The notes under the pieces were generated by a model. That model was not told the origin of the DNA. It saw only the letters and a list, made by a program, of their open reading frames with translations, and made no database searches. Below are positions 51,836 to 60,212 of a stretch of DNA of 64,000 nt, one piece after another (the stretch's first letter is position 1; each line of letters opens with the position of its first letter). The stretch comes from Streptomyces sp. Q6. Lineage in GTDB: Bacteria; Actinomycetota; Actinomycetes; Streptomycetales; Streptomycetaceae. The stretch spans positions 1,550,001 to 1,614,000 of the forward strand of contig NZ_CP146022.1 in assembly GCF_036967205.1 (NCBI RefSeq), read 5' to 3'. Position numbers and translations under genes: made by a program.

Positions 51836-54640
51836 TCACCCCACGGACGAGTACGCCACGACTCCCCGCAGCAGACCGTCGACGGCCTTGCGTGCGTTGC
51901 GGCCCACGGTGGATCCCGGGGGCGACGCCGCGGCGATCTGCCCCAGCACGTCGATGACCTGCTTGCACCACCGCACGAAGTCACCGGCCGGCATCTCCGC
52001 CTCCCGCAGCACCTCGTCGAGCCCCTTGCCCGAGGCCCACTGGTACGCGGCCCAGGCGAAGCCGAGATCGGGCTCGCGCTGCCCGACACCCTCCGCCTGG
52101 TTGATACGGAAGTCCTCCTCCAGGGCTTCGAGCCGGCCCCAGATCCGCACCATCTCGCCGAGCGCGGCCTTGGCCTTGCCCGAGGGCACCTTCGGGGCGA
52201 GCGCGTCGTCGCTGACCCGTGCCTCGAACACCAACGCCGAGACACACGCGGCGAGTTCGGCCGGGTTCAGGCCCTCCCAGACACCGTCGCGCAGGCACTC
52301 ACTGGCCAGCAGGTCGAGCTCGCCGTACAGCCGCGCGAGCCGCTTGCCGTGCTCGGTGACCTCGTCGGCGCGCAGATAGTCCAGCTCCGTCAGAAGCTTG
52401 ACGATGCGGTCGAAGGTCCGCGCGATGGTGTTGGTGCGGCCCTCGATCCGCCGCTCCAGCTGCGCGGTGTCCCGCTTCAGCCGGTGGTAGCGCTCGGCCC
52501 ACCGCGCGTGGTCCTCCCGCTCGGAGCAGCCGTGGCAGGGATGCGCGCGCAGCTCGGTGCGCAGGCGCGCGATCTCGCGGTCGTCCGCGGCCGCCGCGCG
52601 CCCCTTCTTGTGCCGGTCGGGCACGATGTGCCCGGCCTTGGTGCGCAGCGCGGACGCGAGGTCGCGCCGCGACTGGGGCGAGCGCGGGTTGAACGACTTC
52701 GGGATCCGCATCCGCTCCAGCGCCTCCACGGGCACCGGGAAGTCGATGGACGCGAGCCGCTTGACCTGCCGCTCGGCGGTCAGGACCAGCGGGCGGGGTC
52801 CGTCGTGGTGCTCGAACCCGCGGTGCCCGTTGGACCGGCCGGCCGGCAGCCCGGGGTCGAGGACCAGCGCGAGCCCCGCGAACTTCCCCGTCGGCACGTG
52901 GATGACGTCGCCCGGCTTGAGCTTCTCCAGCGCGGCGGCCGCCTGGACGCGCCGCTGCACGGCGCCCTGCTTCGCCAACTCGGTCTCGCGGTCCTTCAGT
53001 TCGCGCCGCAGCCGCGCGTACTCCTCGAAGTCCCCGAGGTGGCAGGTCATGGACTCCTGGTAGCCCTCGAGCCCTTCCTCGTTCTTCTGCACCTGCCGGG
53101 AGATCCCGACGACGGACTTGTCCGCCTGGAACTGGGCGAAGGAGGTCTCGAGCAGCTCCCGGGAGCGGTGCCGCCCGAACTGCTCGACCAGGTTCACCGC
53201 CATGTTGTACGACGGCTTGAAGCTGGACTTGAGCGGATACGTGCGGGTGCCGGCGAGCCCGGCCAGGTGCTCGGGGCTGAAGCCGCGCTGCCACAGGACC
53301 ACGGCGTGGCCCTCGACGTCGATGCCACGCCGCCCCGCACGCCCGGTCAGCTGGGTGTACTCGCCCGGGGTGATGTCGGCGTGCTGCTCTCCGTTCCACT
53401 TGACGAGCTTCTCCAGGACCACGGATCTGGCCGGCATGTTGATGCCGAGCGCCAGCGTCTCCGTGGCGAAGACGGCCTTCACCAGGCCCCGCACGAACAG
53501 CTCCTCCACGACCTCCTTGAAGGTCGGCAGCATGCCCGCGTGGTGCGCGGCGATCCCGCGCTCCAGGCCTTCCAGCCACTCGTAGTACCCGAGGACGTGC
53601 AGATCCTCGTCCGGGATGGACGCGGTCCGCTCCTCGACGATCTCGCGGACCCGGGCCCGCGCGTCGTCGTCGTTCAGCCGCAGCCCCGCGAACAGGCACT
53701 GCTGCACGGCCGCCTCGCACGCGGCCCGGCTGAAGATGAACGTGATGGCGGGCAGCAGGCCTTCGCTGTCGAGCCGGTCGATGACCTCGGGCCGGCCAGG
53801 CGTCCAGATACGGGACCGCTGACGGCGCTCCCGCTCCCGGTCGGCCTCCCGCATGTTCCGCCCGCGCCGCCGGTCCTGGTAGGAGGGCCGGCTCGCTTCC
53901 ATGCGCGCCATGCGGGTCAGGTCGGGGTTGACGGCCTTCTTGCTGCCCTCACCCTCCTCGAAGAGGTCGTACATCCGGCGCCCGGCGAGGACGTGCTGGA
54001 ACAGCGGGACGGGCCGGTGCTCGGAGACGATCACCTCGGTGTCGCCGCGCACGGTGTCGAGCCAGTCGCCGAACTCCTCCGCGTTGGACACCGTCGCCGA
54101 CAGCGAGACGAGCGTGACGGACTCCTGGAGGTGGATGATCACCTCTTCCCACACGGCACCGCGGAAGCGGTCGGACAGGTAGTGCACCTCGTCCATGACC
54201 ACGTAGCCGAGATTGATCAGCGCCTGCGATCCGGCGTACAGCATGTTCCGCAGCACTTCGGTGGTCATGACGACCACGGGTGCGTCGCTGTTCACACTGT
54301 TGTCGCCGGTCAGCAGCCCGACCTTGTCGGCACCGTACCGCTTCGACAGGTCCTGGTACTTCTGGTTCGACAGCGCCTTGATGGGTGTCGTGTAGAAGCA
54401 CTTCTTGCCCTGGAGCAGGGCGAGGTGGACGGCGAACTCGCCGACGATCGTCTTGCCGGAGCCGGTGGGCGCCGCGACCAGGACGCCCTTGCCCGCCTCC
54501 AGCGCCTGGCACGCCTCGATCTGGAAGGGGTCGAGGCCGAAGTCGTACATCTCGCGGAAGGAAGCGAGCGCGGTGGCCTGCTCTGCGGCCCGCTGACGGG
54601 CTGCCGCATACCGCTCGGCCGGGGAGAGGTCCTCTGTCAT
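51836..54640 (-). CDS. helY: DEAD/DEAH-box RNA helicase, HelY/Mtr4-like
   Basis: A superfamily 2 helicase of 934 residues. RecA1 has Q-region DFGLDPFQIEACQAL, Walker A APTGSGKTIVGEF, DEVH (VVMDEVHYLSDRFRGA) and SAT (LVSLSATVSNAEEF). RecA2 has FSRAACEAAVQQC, HHAGMLPTFKEVVE and motif VI TQLTGRAGRRGID. The long C-terminal region (about 520-934) resembles Ski2/Mtr4-type arch and helical domains. It is syntenic with mycobacterial helY, next to tat and paf genes, so it may act in RNA processing or decay. The start is MTEDLSPAERYAAARQ. Confidence 0.93.
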   Translation of the reverse strand: MTEDLSPAERYAAARQRAAEQATALASFREMYDFGLDPFQIEACQALEAGKGVLVAAPTGSGKTIVGEFAVHLALLQGKKCFYTTPIKALSNQKYQDLSKRYGADKVGLLTGDNSVNSDAPVVVMTTEVLRNMLYAGSQALINLGYVVMDEVHYLSDRFRGAVWEEVIIHLQESVTLVSLSATVSNAEEFGDWLDTVRGDTEVIVSEHRPVPLFQHVLAGRRMYDLFEEGEGSKKAVNPDLTRMARMEASRPSYQDRRRGRNMREADRERERRQRSRIWTPGRPEVIDRLDSEGLLPAITFIFSRAACEAAVQQCLFAGLRLNDDDARARVREIVEERTASIPDEDLHVLGYYEWLEGLERGIAAHHAGMLPTFKEVVEELFVRGLVKAVFATETLALGINMPARSVVLEKLVKWNGEQHADITPGEYTQLTGRAGRRGIDVEGHAVVLWQRGFSPEHLAGLAGTRTYPLKSSFKPSYNMAVNLVEQFGRHRSRELLETSFAQFQADKSVVGISRQVQKNEEGLEGYQESMTCHLGDFEEYARLRRELKDRETELAKQGAVQRRVQAAAALEKLKPGDVIHVPTGKFAGLALVLDPGLPAGRSNGHRGFEHHDGPRPLVLTAERQVKRLASIDFPVPVEALERMRIPKSFNPRSPQSRRDLASALRTKAGHIVPDRHKKGRAAAADDREIARLRTELRAHPCHGCSEREDHARWAERYHRLKRDTAQLERRIEGRTNTIARTFDRIVKLLTELDYLRADEVTEHGKRLARLYGELDLLASECLRDGVWEGLNPAELAACVSALVFEARVSDDALAPKVPSGKAKAALGEMVRIWGRLEALEEDFRINQAEGVGQREPDLGFAWAAYQWASGKGLDEVLREAEMPAGDFVRWCKQVIDVLGQIAAASPPGSTVGRNARKAVDGLLRGVVAYSSVG

Positions 54641-54683
54641 CGTGCTTTCGAGCCTACCGGCCACCACCGACAACGGACGATCA

Positions 54684-55586
54684 TTATCCGGTAAGGCCTC
54701 CGGTGAGGACCCGCACCGCTCCCGGCACACACTCCGCCACCAGCGGCAACGCCCCGACGCGCTCCCCGTCCGCGTACCCCGTGATGTCGTCGGCGACGAG
54801 TTCGACCCGCGCCGCGCGGTACGTGCTGACGACGGGGTGGTCAAGATGCGTCCCCTTGTAGACCCGCGGGAACACCCGCAGCAGCGTCGCCCGCGAGCAC
54901 GCCCCCACCACGGTCACGTCGAACAGCCCGTCGCTCATGTCGGCACCGGCGCAGATGCGCATGCCGCCCCCGTACGAGGTCCCGTTCCCCACGGCGACGA
55001 GGGTCGCGGCGATCTCCCGTACGCCACCGTCCTCGAAGGTGATCCGGAAAGGCACGGGCTGGAAGGCGGCCAGTTCGAGGGCGATCGCCAGGTCGTACTT
55101 GAAGCGGCCGAGCGGCAGCCGCATCCGGTTGCCCCGGTCGTTGACACGGGAGTCGAACCCGGACGCGAGCACGGTCCCGAACCAGTGGTCGCCGATCCGC
55201 CCCAGGTCGATGTCGCGGACGAGCGAGCCCTTGAGCGCCCGCGCGACGAGCGCGCCGGCCCCGGCGGGGTCCCGTACGGGAAGGCCGAGAGCCCGCGCGA
55301 AGTCGTTGCCCGTGCCGACGGCGATCACGCCGAGCGGGGTGCGGGTCCCGGCGACGGCTTGCAGCGCGAGATTCACGAGCCCGTCCCCGCCGACCGCCAC
55401 CAGGGCCCCGGTCCCCTCCCGCACCGCGGCACGCGCGCGTGCCAGGGCGTCGGGGGCGTCCTCCCCGATGACGGTCCGCACGGAGAAGCCTGCCGCCCGC
55501 AACGCGGAAGCGGCCGGCTGCGCAGCACCTGCGCCCCGGCCGCGTCCCGCGGTGGGATTGACGAAGAGGGTGATCTCACTGCTCAC
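54684..55586 (-). CDS. Diacylglycerol/lipid kinase family protein
   Basis: A DAGK-catalytic-domain protein of 300 residues, probably phosphorylating diacylglycerol or a related lipid at the membrane. Visible motifs are LFVNPTAGRGRGA (nucleotide loop), ALVAVGGDGLVNLALQAVAG (GGDG) and LGVIAVGTGNDFARALGLP (GTGNDFA). The C-terminal beta-sandwich includes ICAGADMSDGLFDVTVVG and YADGERVGALP. It starts at GTG, 43 nt downstream of tatC, likely in the same transcript. Confidence 0.93.
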   Translation of the reverse strand: MSSEITLFVNPTAGRGRGAGAAQPAASALRAAGFSVRTVIGEDAPDALARARAAVREGTGALVAVGGDGLVNLALQAVAGTRTPLGVIAVGTGNDFARALGLPVRDPAGAGALVARALKGSLVRDIDLGRIGDHWFGTVLASGFDSRVNDRGNRMRLPLGRFKYDLAIALELAAFQPVPFRITFEDGGVREIAATLVAVGNGTSYGGGMRICAGADMSDGLFDVTVVGACSRATLLRVFPRVYKGTHLDHPVVSTYRAARVELVADDITGYADGERVGALPLVAECVPGAVRVLTGGLTG

Positions 55587-55628
55587 GGCCGGACCCTAAC
55601 AACTGGCCCGCCCAGAACAGGAGTTACC

Positions 55629-56579
55629 TCAGGTCACATCGTCGTAACCGTTGATCCGCTCCGCCGTCGTCTGCTCGGGCAGCGGCGTACGGCTCGCGCT
55701 CACGGGCTCGATCTCGCCGACCGCCTCGGGCTCCAGCTCGATCACGGACGCCTCGTCGTCGTCGAGGTCGGCGTCGGGGTTGTTACGGCGCCGGCGCTTG
55801 TCGTTGATCAGCGAGAAGAGCACGGCGGCGAAGTAGAGCACCCAGATCGGCGCCGCAAGGGCCAGCATCGACAGCGGGTCGGTGCTCGGGGTCGCCACGG
55901 CCGCGAACACCGTGATGCCCATGATCATCGCCCGCCACCAGCCCAGCATCCGCTTGCCGGTGATCGCCCCGATGAGGTTGAGGAACACGAGGAGCAGCGG
56001 CAGCTCGAACGAGAGGCCGAAGACGATCACCATGCGCGTCACGAGATCGAGCAGGTCGTCCAGCGGCAGCAGGTTCGACGCGTTGCCCGGCGTGAAGTCG
56101 ATCAGCACCTTCGCGGTGGTGGGCAGAATCGCGTACGCGAAGTAGGCGCCGCACAGGAACAGCGGGACGCCGGTGCCCACGAACCCGTAGGCGTACTTCT
56201 TCTCGTGCTTGTGCAGGCCGGGAGCGATGAAGCCCCACAGCTGGTAGAGCCAGACCGGCGAGGCGAACACGATGCCCGCCATCAGCGAAATCTTCAGGGC
56301 CAGCGTGAAGGGCGTCAGCAGACCATTGATGGTGATTTCCGCGCAGGGCTCGGACTTGACCTTCGACAGCTGCGAGAACGACTGGTCACAGCCGACCGAG
56401 TCCAGGATCGGCTTGGTGATCAGATCGACGATGTCCTTGTAGAAGAACGCCGCGACGATCGTGACCACGACGACGCCAAGAAGTGCCTTCGTCAGCCGAT
56501 TACGAAGCTCACGCAGGTGCTCCGCGAGCGGCATCCGCCCCTCGGGATCCCTCTCCTGCTTGCGGGCAGACTTGATCAA
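55629..56579 (-). CDS. tatC: Sec-independent protein translocase TatC
   Basis: Receptor of the Tat pathway, which exports folded proteins with twin-arginine signals. It is 316 residues with six transmembrane helices. The N-terminal signature MPLAEHLRELRNRL is present and continues to FKISLMAGIVFASPVWLYQLWGFIAPGL-type sequence (here ALKISLMAGIVFASPVWLYQ). The acidic C-terminal tail (about 255-316) is long, as in other actinomycetes. The start appears to be TTG (MIKSARKQERD) with GAGG 7 nt upstream; no ATG or GTG fits. It follows tatA by 51 nt. Confidence 0.95.
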   Translation of the reverse strand: MIKSARKQERDPEGRMPLAEHLRELRNRLTKALLGVVVVTIVAAFFYKDIVDLITKPILDSVGCDQSFSQLSKVKSEPCAEITINGLLTPFTLALKISLMAGIVFASPVWLYQLWGFIAPGLHKHEKKYAYGFVGTGVPLFLCGAYFAYAILPTTAKVLIDFTPGNASNLLPLDDLLDLVTRMVIVFGLSFELPLLLVFLNLIGAITGKRMLGWWRAMIMGITVFAAVATPSTDPLSMLALAAPIWVLYFAAVLFSLINDKRRRRNNPDADLDDDEASVIELEPEAVGEIEPVSASRTPLPEQTTAERINGYDDVT

Positions 56580-56630
56580 CCCACGTCCTCATCTCGTGCG
56601 ACAGGCCGCCATGACAGGGGCGGCCTTCGA

Positions 56631-56930
56631 TCAGCTCTGCGTCGTCTGGTTCGTCGGCTCGGTCACGGGACGCGAGCTGCTCACGTCACCGGGCGCGGCC
56701 TTGATGGTGCGCGGGGCCGGCGGCTGCTGGTCGGCCGGCTGCGGCGGGTCCGACGGGGCGGCATCCTGGTTGCCACCCTCGTTCTTCATCGCCTTGGCTT
56801 CACTCTTGAGGATGCGGGCCGACTTGCCGAGCGAGCGCGCCATGTCCGGGAGCTTCTTCGCGCCGAACAGGAGGAGGATGACCACGAGCAGAATGATGAA
56901 CTCGGGGGCGCCGATCTTTCCACCGAACAT
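56631..56930 (-). CDS. tatA: Sec-independent protein translocase TatA
   Basis: Pore-forming Tat subunit of 99 residues. A single membrane helix ([20 protein letters not shown]) is followed by the [16 protein letters not shown] hinge and amphipathic helix. A Pro/Gln-rich tail follows. It is upstream of tatC in the same direction. The preceding 248-nt gap up to 57178 has no gene and probably holds its promoter. Confidence 0.96.
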   Translation of the reverse strand: MFGGKIGAPEFIILLVVILLLFGAKKLPDMARSLGKSARILKSEAKAMKNEGGNQDAAPSDPPQPADQQPPAPRTIKAAPGDVSSSRPVTEPTNQTTQS

Positions 56931-57178
56931 ATGCGTTTACCTTCTCACTGAGGCGGCAGGGGCGGGACTGCCGGTACCGATCGGACTTCGGACTGTTGTC
57001 CGACCACCGTGCTGGCAGCGATCGTATCCCGTGGGGGTGAACGCGGGGCAATCCCCGTGCGTACTCCCAGTTGCGACCCGCGCCTCACTTTCAGGCCGCG
57101 TAGAGGAGCGTACCCGCCGAACCTGGGCGCCGGACAGGTCACAGGGGTAAAGCGCTTTCCATCCTGCCCCGCGGAGCG

Positions 57179-57376
57179 TCAGACGACTTCGCCGCCGGCC
57201 TTCGCCACACTCACCGCGGCCCGCTCCAGATCCTCGGCGGCCCGGTTGATCTGCCGTGTGGTGTCGGCGACTTGGCGCCCCAGGCGCTCGGCCTCGACGA
57301 ACACCTTGATCGCGAGAACGGCGAGCACAGCAAGCCCGACGAACCCCACAGCCACCGCCAGCATCGCCCAGAACAT
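57179..57376 (-). CDS. Small single-span membrane protein
   Basis: A 65-residue protein. One hydrophobic helix (MLAVAVGFVGLAVLAVLAIK) is followed by an amphipathic, probably coiled-coil segment (VEAERLGRQVADTTRQINRA, AEDLERAAVSV). Function unknown. It lies between the pafBC genes and tatA, 9 nt after the zinc-ribbon gene on the same strand, so it is probably part of one transcript. Confidence 0.7.
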   Translation of the reverse strand: MFWAMLAVAVGFVGLAVLAVLAIKVFVEAERLGRQVADTTRQINRAAEDLERAAVSVAKAGGEVV

Positions 57377-57385
57377 GCGCCGAGC

Positions 57386-57676
57386 CTAGACGGTCTGGTG
57401 GAGGCGCAGGGTCCGCACCCCGCCACCGGTGAGGAGTTCGACGATGCGCTCGCCCGCGGGCTTGCGTACGGCGGTGTCGCACTCGGGGCAGGTGAAGGAG
57501 TAGAAGGTGGTGCGGCTGCTGGCGCCGATCGCCAACCGGATCGCGGCGGCGTCCAGTTCGAAGCGGGCGCGGCAGTCCGGGCAGGCGGCCTTGAAGACGA
57601 CGGGCGCCGGAGCGGCCACCACGGCAGACATTTCGGCGATACCGGAGAAACCGGTCACACCAGTGATTTCGCCCAC
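57386..57676 (-). CDS. Small zinc-ribbon protein
   Basis: A 96-residue protein with two CxxC pairs, KAACPDCRARFELD and FTCPECDTAVRKP, about 30 residues apart, forming a likely zinc ribbon. No membrane helix. The GTG start (VGEITGVTGFSG) has GAGAGG 6 nt upstream. It follows pafC by 41 nt. Function unknown; a role with the PafBC regulators is only suggested by position. Confidence 0.75.
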   Translation of the reverse strand: MGEITGVTGFSGIAEMSAVVAAPAPVVFKAACPDCRARFELDAAAIRLAIGASSRTTFYSFTCPECDTAVRKPAGERIVELLTGGGVRTLRLHQTV

Positions 57677-57717
57677 GTCACACCTCTCGTCCGTTCCTGA
57701 CCGCACACCCAACTCCC

Positions 57718-58674
57718 TCACGCCGCCCCGTCGTACGCGGCGAGCGCCTCCCGCGCCGCGTCGCGCGCGCTCTCGGCGAGCTGGGCGGGCGCCACGATGT
57801 GCCCGTCCCGGCCGAGCCGCAGCGCGAGCCGGCGCAGCGAGGAGGGGTCGGGCGTGCGCAGCGTGATCCGCAGCCCGCCGTCCACCAGTTCCTCGGCGCT
57901 GTCGTGCGGGTAGTACTCGGCGACCCAGCGCCCGCCGGGCCCGACCTCGATGACGACCTCGGGGTCCTCGGCGGCCGGCTGCACGAGCCCCTCGGAGAGG
58001 TCTCGCAGTTCCACCTCGGGCGGCGCGGACGCCTCGTCGAGGATGCGGATCTCGGCGACCCGGTCGAGCCGGAACGTGCGCCGCGCCTCGGACCGACGGC
58101 ACCACGCCTCCACGTAGGTGTGGCCGACGGAGACGAGGCGGATCGGGTCGATCTCCCGCTCGGTGACCTCGTCGCGCGCGGGCGAGTAGTAGCGGATCCA
58201 CAGACGGCGGCGCTCGGAGATCGCCCGGTCGACGTCGGCGAAGACGCCGCCCTCGGACTCGAAGGTGACCGACAGGCGCGCGCTCGCGCTCGCCGCCTCC
58301 CCCGCCGCGGTCTCCAGCTTGGCGGTCGCCCGCAGCAGCGCGAGCCGGTCGCTCTCGCGCAGCCCCGGCAGCGTCGCCACGGCCCGCGCGGCGACGAGCA
58401 GCGCGGTCGCCTCGTCGGCGGCGATCCGCAGCGGCTCGGCGACGTCGTCCGGGTTGTGCCACCAGATGCGGTCGCCGTCGGTGTCGATGTCGAGGAGGTC
58501 ACCGCCGCGGAAGCTCGTCCCGCACAGCGGCAGCACGTCGAGGTCGGAGATCAGCTCGTCCTCGGTGATGCCGAAGGCCCGCGCGACGTCGCTGACGTGC
58601 GCCCCGGGGCGCTCCCGCAGGTAGGTCACCAGGGACAGCATCCGCCGGGTCTGGTCGATGGCGTTGGAAGCCAT
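57718..58674 (-). CDS. pafC: WYL-domain regulator PafC
   Basis: A 318-residue partner of PafB. An N-terminal HTH (about 8-65, LRERPGAHVSDVARAFGITE) precedes the WYL domain (about 135-215, ISERRRLWIRYYSPARDEVT, VSVGHTYVEAWCRRSEARRT) and the C-terminal WCX extension. In mycobacteria PafBC is the main activator of the RecA/LexA-independent DNA-damage response. It lies 15 nt downstream of pafB. Confidence 0.9.
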   Translation of the reverse strand: MASNAIDQTRRMLSLVTYLRERPGAHVSDVARAFGITEDELISDLDVLPLCGTSFRGGDLLDIDTDGDRIWWHNPDDVAEPLRIAADEATALLVAARAVATLPGLRESDRLALLRATAKLETAAGEAASASARLSVTFESEGGVFADVDRAISERRRLWIRYYSPARDEVTEREIDPIRLVSVGHTYVEAWCRRSEARRTFRLDRVAEIRILDEASAPPEVELRDLSEGLVQPAAEDPEVVIEVGPGGRWVAEYYPHDSAEELVDGGLRITLRTPDPSSLRRLALRLGRDGHIVAPAQLAESARDAAREALAAYDGAA

Positions 58675-58689
58675 GCTCGTCCCTCTCCC

Positions 58690-59646
58690 TCAGCCCTTGG
58701 CCACGGCGCGCAGCCGGTCCACGACATCGGCCCGCAGCTCGGCGGGCTCCAGCACGACCACGTCGGGGCCGAACTCCACGAGCCAGGCGTCGAGCCCGTG
58801 CCCGTACGGAATCTCCAACTCGTCCCAGCCGTCGCCCAGTTCCCGTACGGAGACGGCCTTGGCGCGCAGCGGGTAGCCGGAGCCCGCGCGGAGTCTGATC
58901 AGCGCGGAGCGGTCGGCGGTCTCCCCGGCCCAGCCGGCGACGGTCTCCCGCACCGTCACGACATCGGGCACGGGCGCCTTGAACCGGCCCGCGCGGGAGC
59001 GCACCTTGCCGGTGATCCGGGAGAGCCGGAAGACCCGCTCGGCCTGCCGGTCGCGGTCCCAGCCGGCCAGGTACCAGTGGCCGCGCCAGCACTCCAGGGC
59101 CCACGGCTCGACGTGCCGCTGCTCGGGCCGGGCGGCGGTCGCCTTGCGGTAGTCGAAGACGACGGCGCGGCGGTCGCGACAGGCCAGCATCAGCGGTTCG
59201 AAGGACGCCTCGTGCACGGGGATGCGCGGTTCGAGCGCGCCGTGGTGCGCCTCGTACGGGTCCACGTCCTCGGGCATCCCGGCCGCGCGCAGCTTCTGCA
59301 GGGCGCCGCTCGCGGCGCCGGCGAGGCGGGCCTGCTGCCAGACCTTGGCGGCGAGGCCGAGGGCGGCCGCCTCCTCGCCGTCGAGCGTGACGGGCGGCAG
59401 CCGGTTGCTGTCGCGGCGGGCCAGGTAGCCGACGTCGCCGTCCAGGTTCTCCACGGTCTCGATGACCAGGCCGAGCTCGCGGAGATCGTCCTTGTCGCGC
59501 TCGAACATGCGGTTGAAGGAGTCGTCGTTGCCCGCTTCCAGGTAGGCCTCGATGGACCCCCGCAGCTCGCGCTTGCTGAGCGGACGCCGCGTCCCGAGCA
59601 GACACAGCGCCAGATTCATCAGCCGCTCGGCCTTGGCAATGGCCAT
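58690..59646 (-). CDS. pafB: WYL-domain regulator PafB
   Basis: A 318-residue transcriptional activator subunit. The HTH is near 1-70 (LLGTRRPLSKRELRGSIEAY). The WYL domain (about 150-225) has CRDRRAVVFDYRKATAARPE, then RHVEPWALECWRGHWYLAGW and FRLSRITGKVR. A C-terminal WCX domain follows (LDAWLVEFGPDVVVLEP). It acts with PafC. The start is MAIAKAERLMNLAL; upstream frame extension crosses the FKBP terminator and is rejected. Confidence 0.92.
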   Translation of the reverse strand: MAIAKAERLMNLALCLLGTRRPLSKRELRGSIEAYLEAGNDDSFNRMFERDKDDLRELGLVIETVENLDGDVGYLARRDSNRLPPVTLDGEEAAALGLAAKVWQQARLAGAASGALQKLRAAGMPEDVDPYEAHHGALEPRIPVHEASFEPLMLACRDRRAVVFDYRKATAARPEQRHVEPWALECWRGHWYLAGWDRDRQAERVFRLSRITGKVRSRAGRFKAPVPDVVTVRETVAGWAGETADRSALIRLRAGSGYPLRAKAVSVRELGDGWDELEIPYGHGLDAWLVEFGPDVVVLEPAELRADVVDRLRAVAKG

Positions 59647-59715
59647 CGACGCCCTTTCCTCAGGTAGCTCCCGACGGATGACCGTACCGCCCCGGGGTGT
59701 ACGGGCAAAAGCCGA

Positions 59716-59741
59716 GGGCCCATGCCAGCAGGCATGGGCCC
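59716..59741 (-). terminator. Terminator after the FKBP gene
   Basis: A perfect 11-bp stem (GGGCCCATGCC with its complement) and AGCA loop, 36 nt downstream of the FKBP stop and before pafB. Confidence 0.8.
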
Positions 59742-59776
59742 AGGGATGACCGCTTGCGGTCGATGTGTGACTGAAC

Positions 59777-60151
59777 TCAGACGGAGACCAGGTCACACAC
59801 GAAGATCAGCGTCTCGCCGGGGGCGATGCGGCCGCCGCCGGCGCCACGCTCGCCGTACGCGAGGTGCGAGGGGATGGTCAGCTGACGACGGCCGCCGACC
59901 TTCATGCCCTGCACGCCCTGGTCCCAGCCCTGGATGACCTGGCCGGCACCGAGCTGGAACTGAAGCGGGGTGCCGCGGTTCCAGGAGGCGTCGAACTCCT
60001 CGCCGGTGGAGAAGGCCACGCCCACGTAGTGCACGGAGACGGTGGCGCCCGCCTTCGCCTCGGGCCCGTCGCCGACCCAGATGTCCTTGATCTCGAGGTC
60101 CGCCGGGGGCTCGCCGCCCGGGAAGTCGATCTCGGGCTTGTCGATGCTCAC
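59777..60151 (-). CDS. FKBP-type peptidyl-prolyl isomerase, cytoplasmic
   Basis: A single-domain FKBP of 124 residues that catalyses proline cis-trans isomerisation. The active-site aromatic and polar residues are present: VHYVGVAFSTGEEFDASW, VIQGWDQGVQGMKVGG and HLAYGERGAG, with ETLIFVCDLVSV at the end. No signal sequence. The GTG start (VSIDKPEIDFPGG) has AGGAG 9 nt upstream. It follows the larger FKBP lipoprotein by 61 nt. Confidence 0.95.
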   Translation of the reverse strand: MSIDKPEIDFPGGEPPADLEIKDIWVGDGPEAKAGATVSVHYVGVAFSTGEEFDASWNRGTPLQFQLGAGQVIQGWDQGVQGMKVGGRRQLTIPSHLAYGERGAGGGRIAPGETLIFVCDLVSV

Positions 60152-60212
60152 GTGAATTGCTCCTGCTTGTTGACTGTTGGGCAACCGGGACAGTCTGCCA
60201 TCTGTCGGGCGG

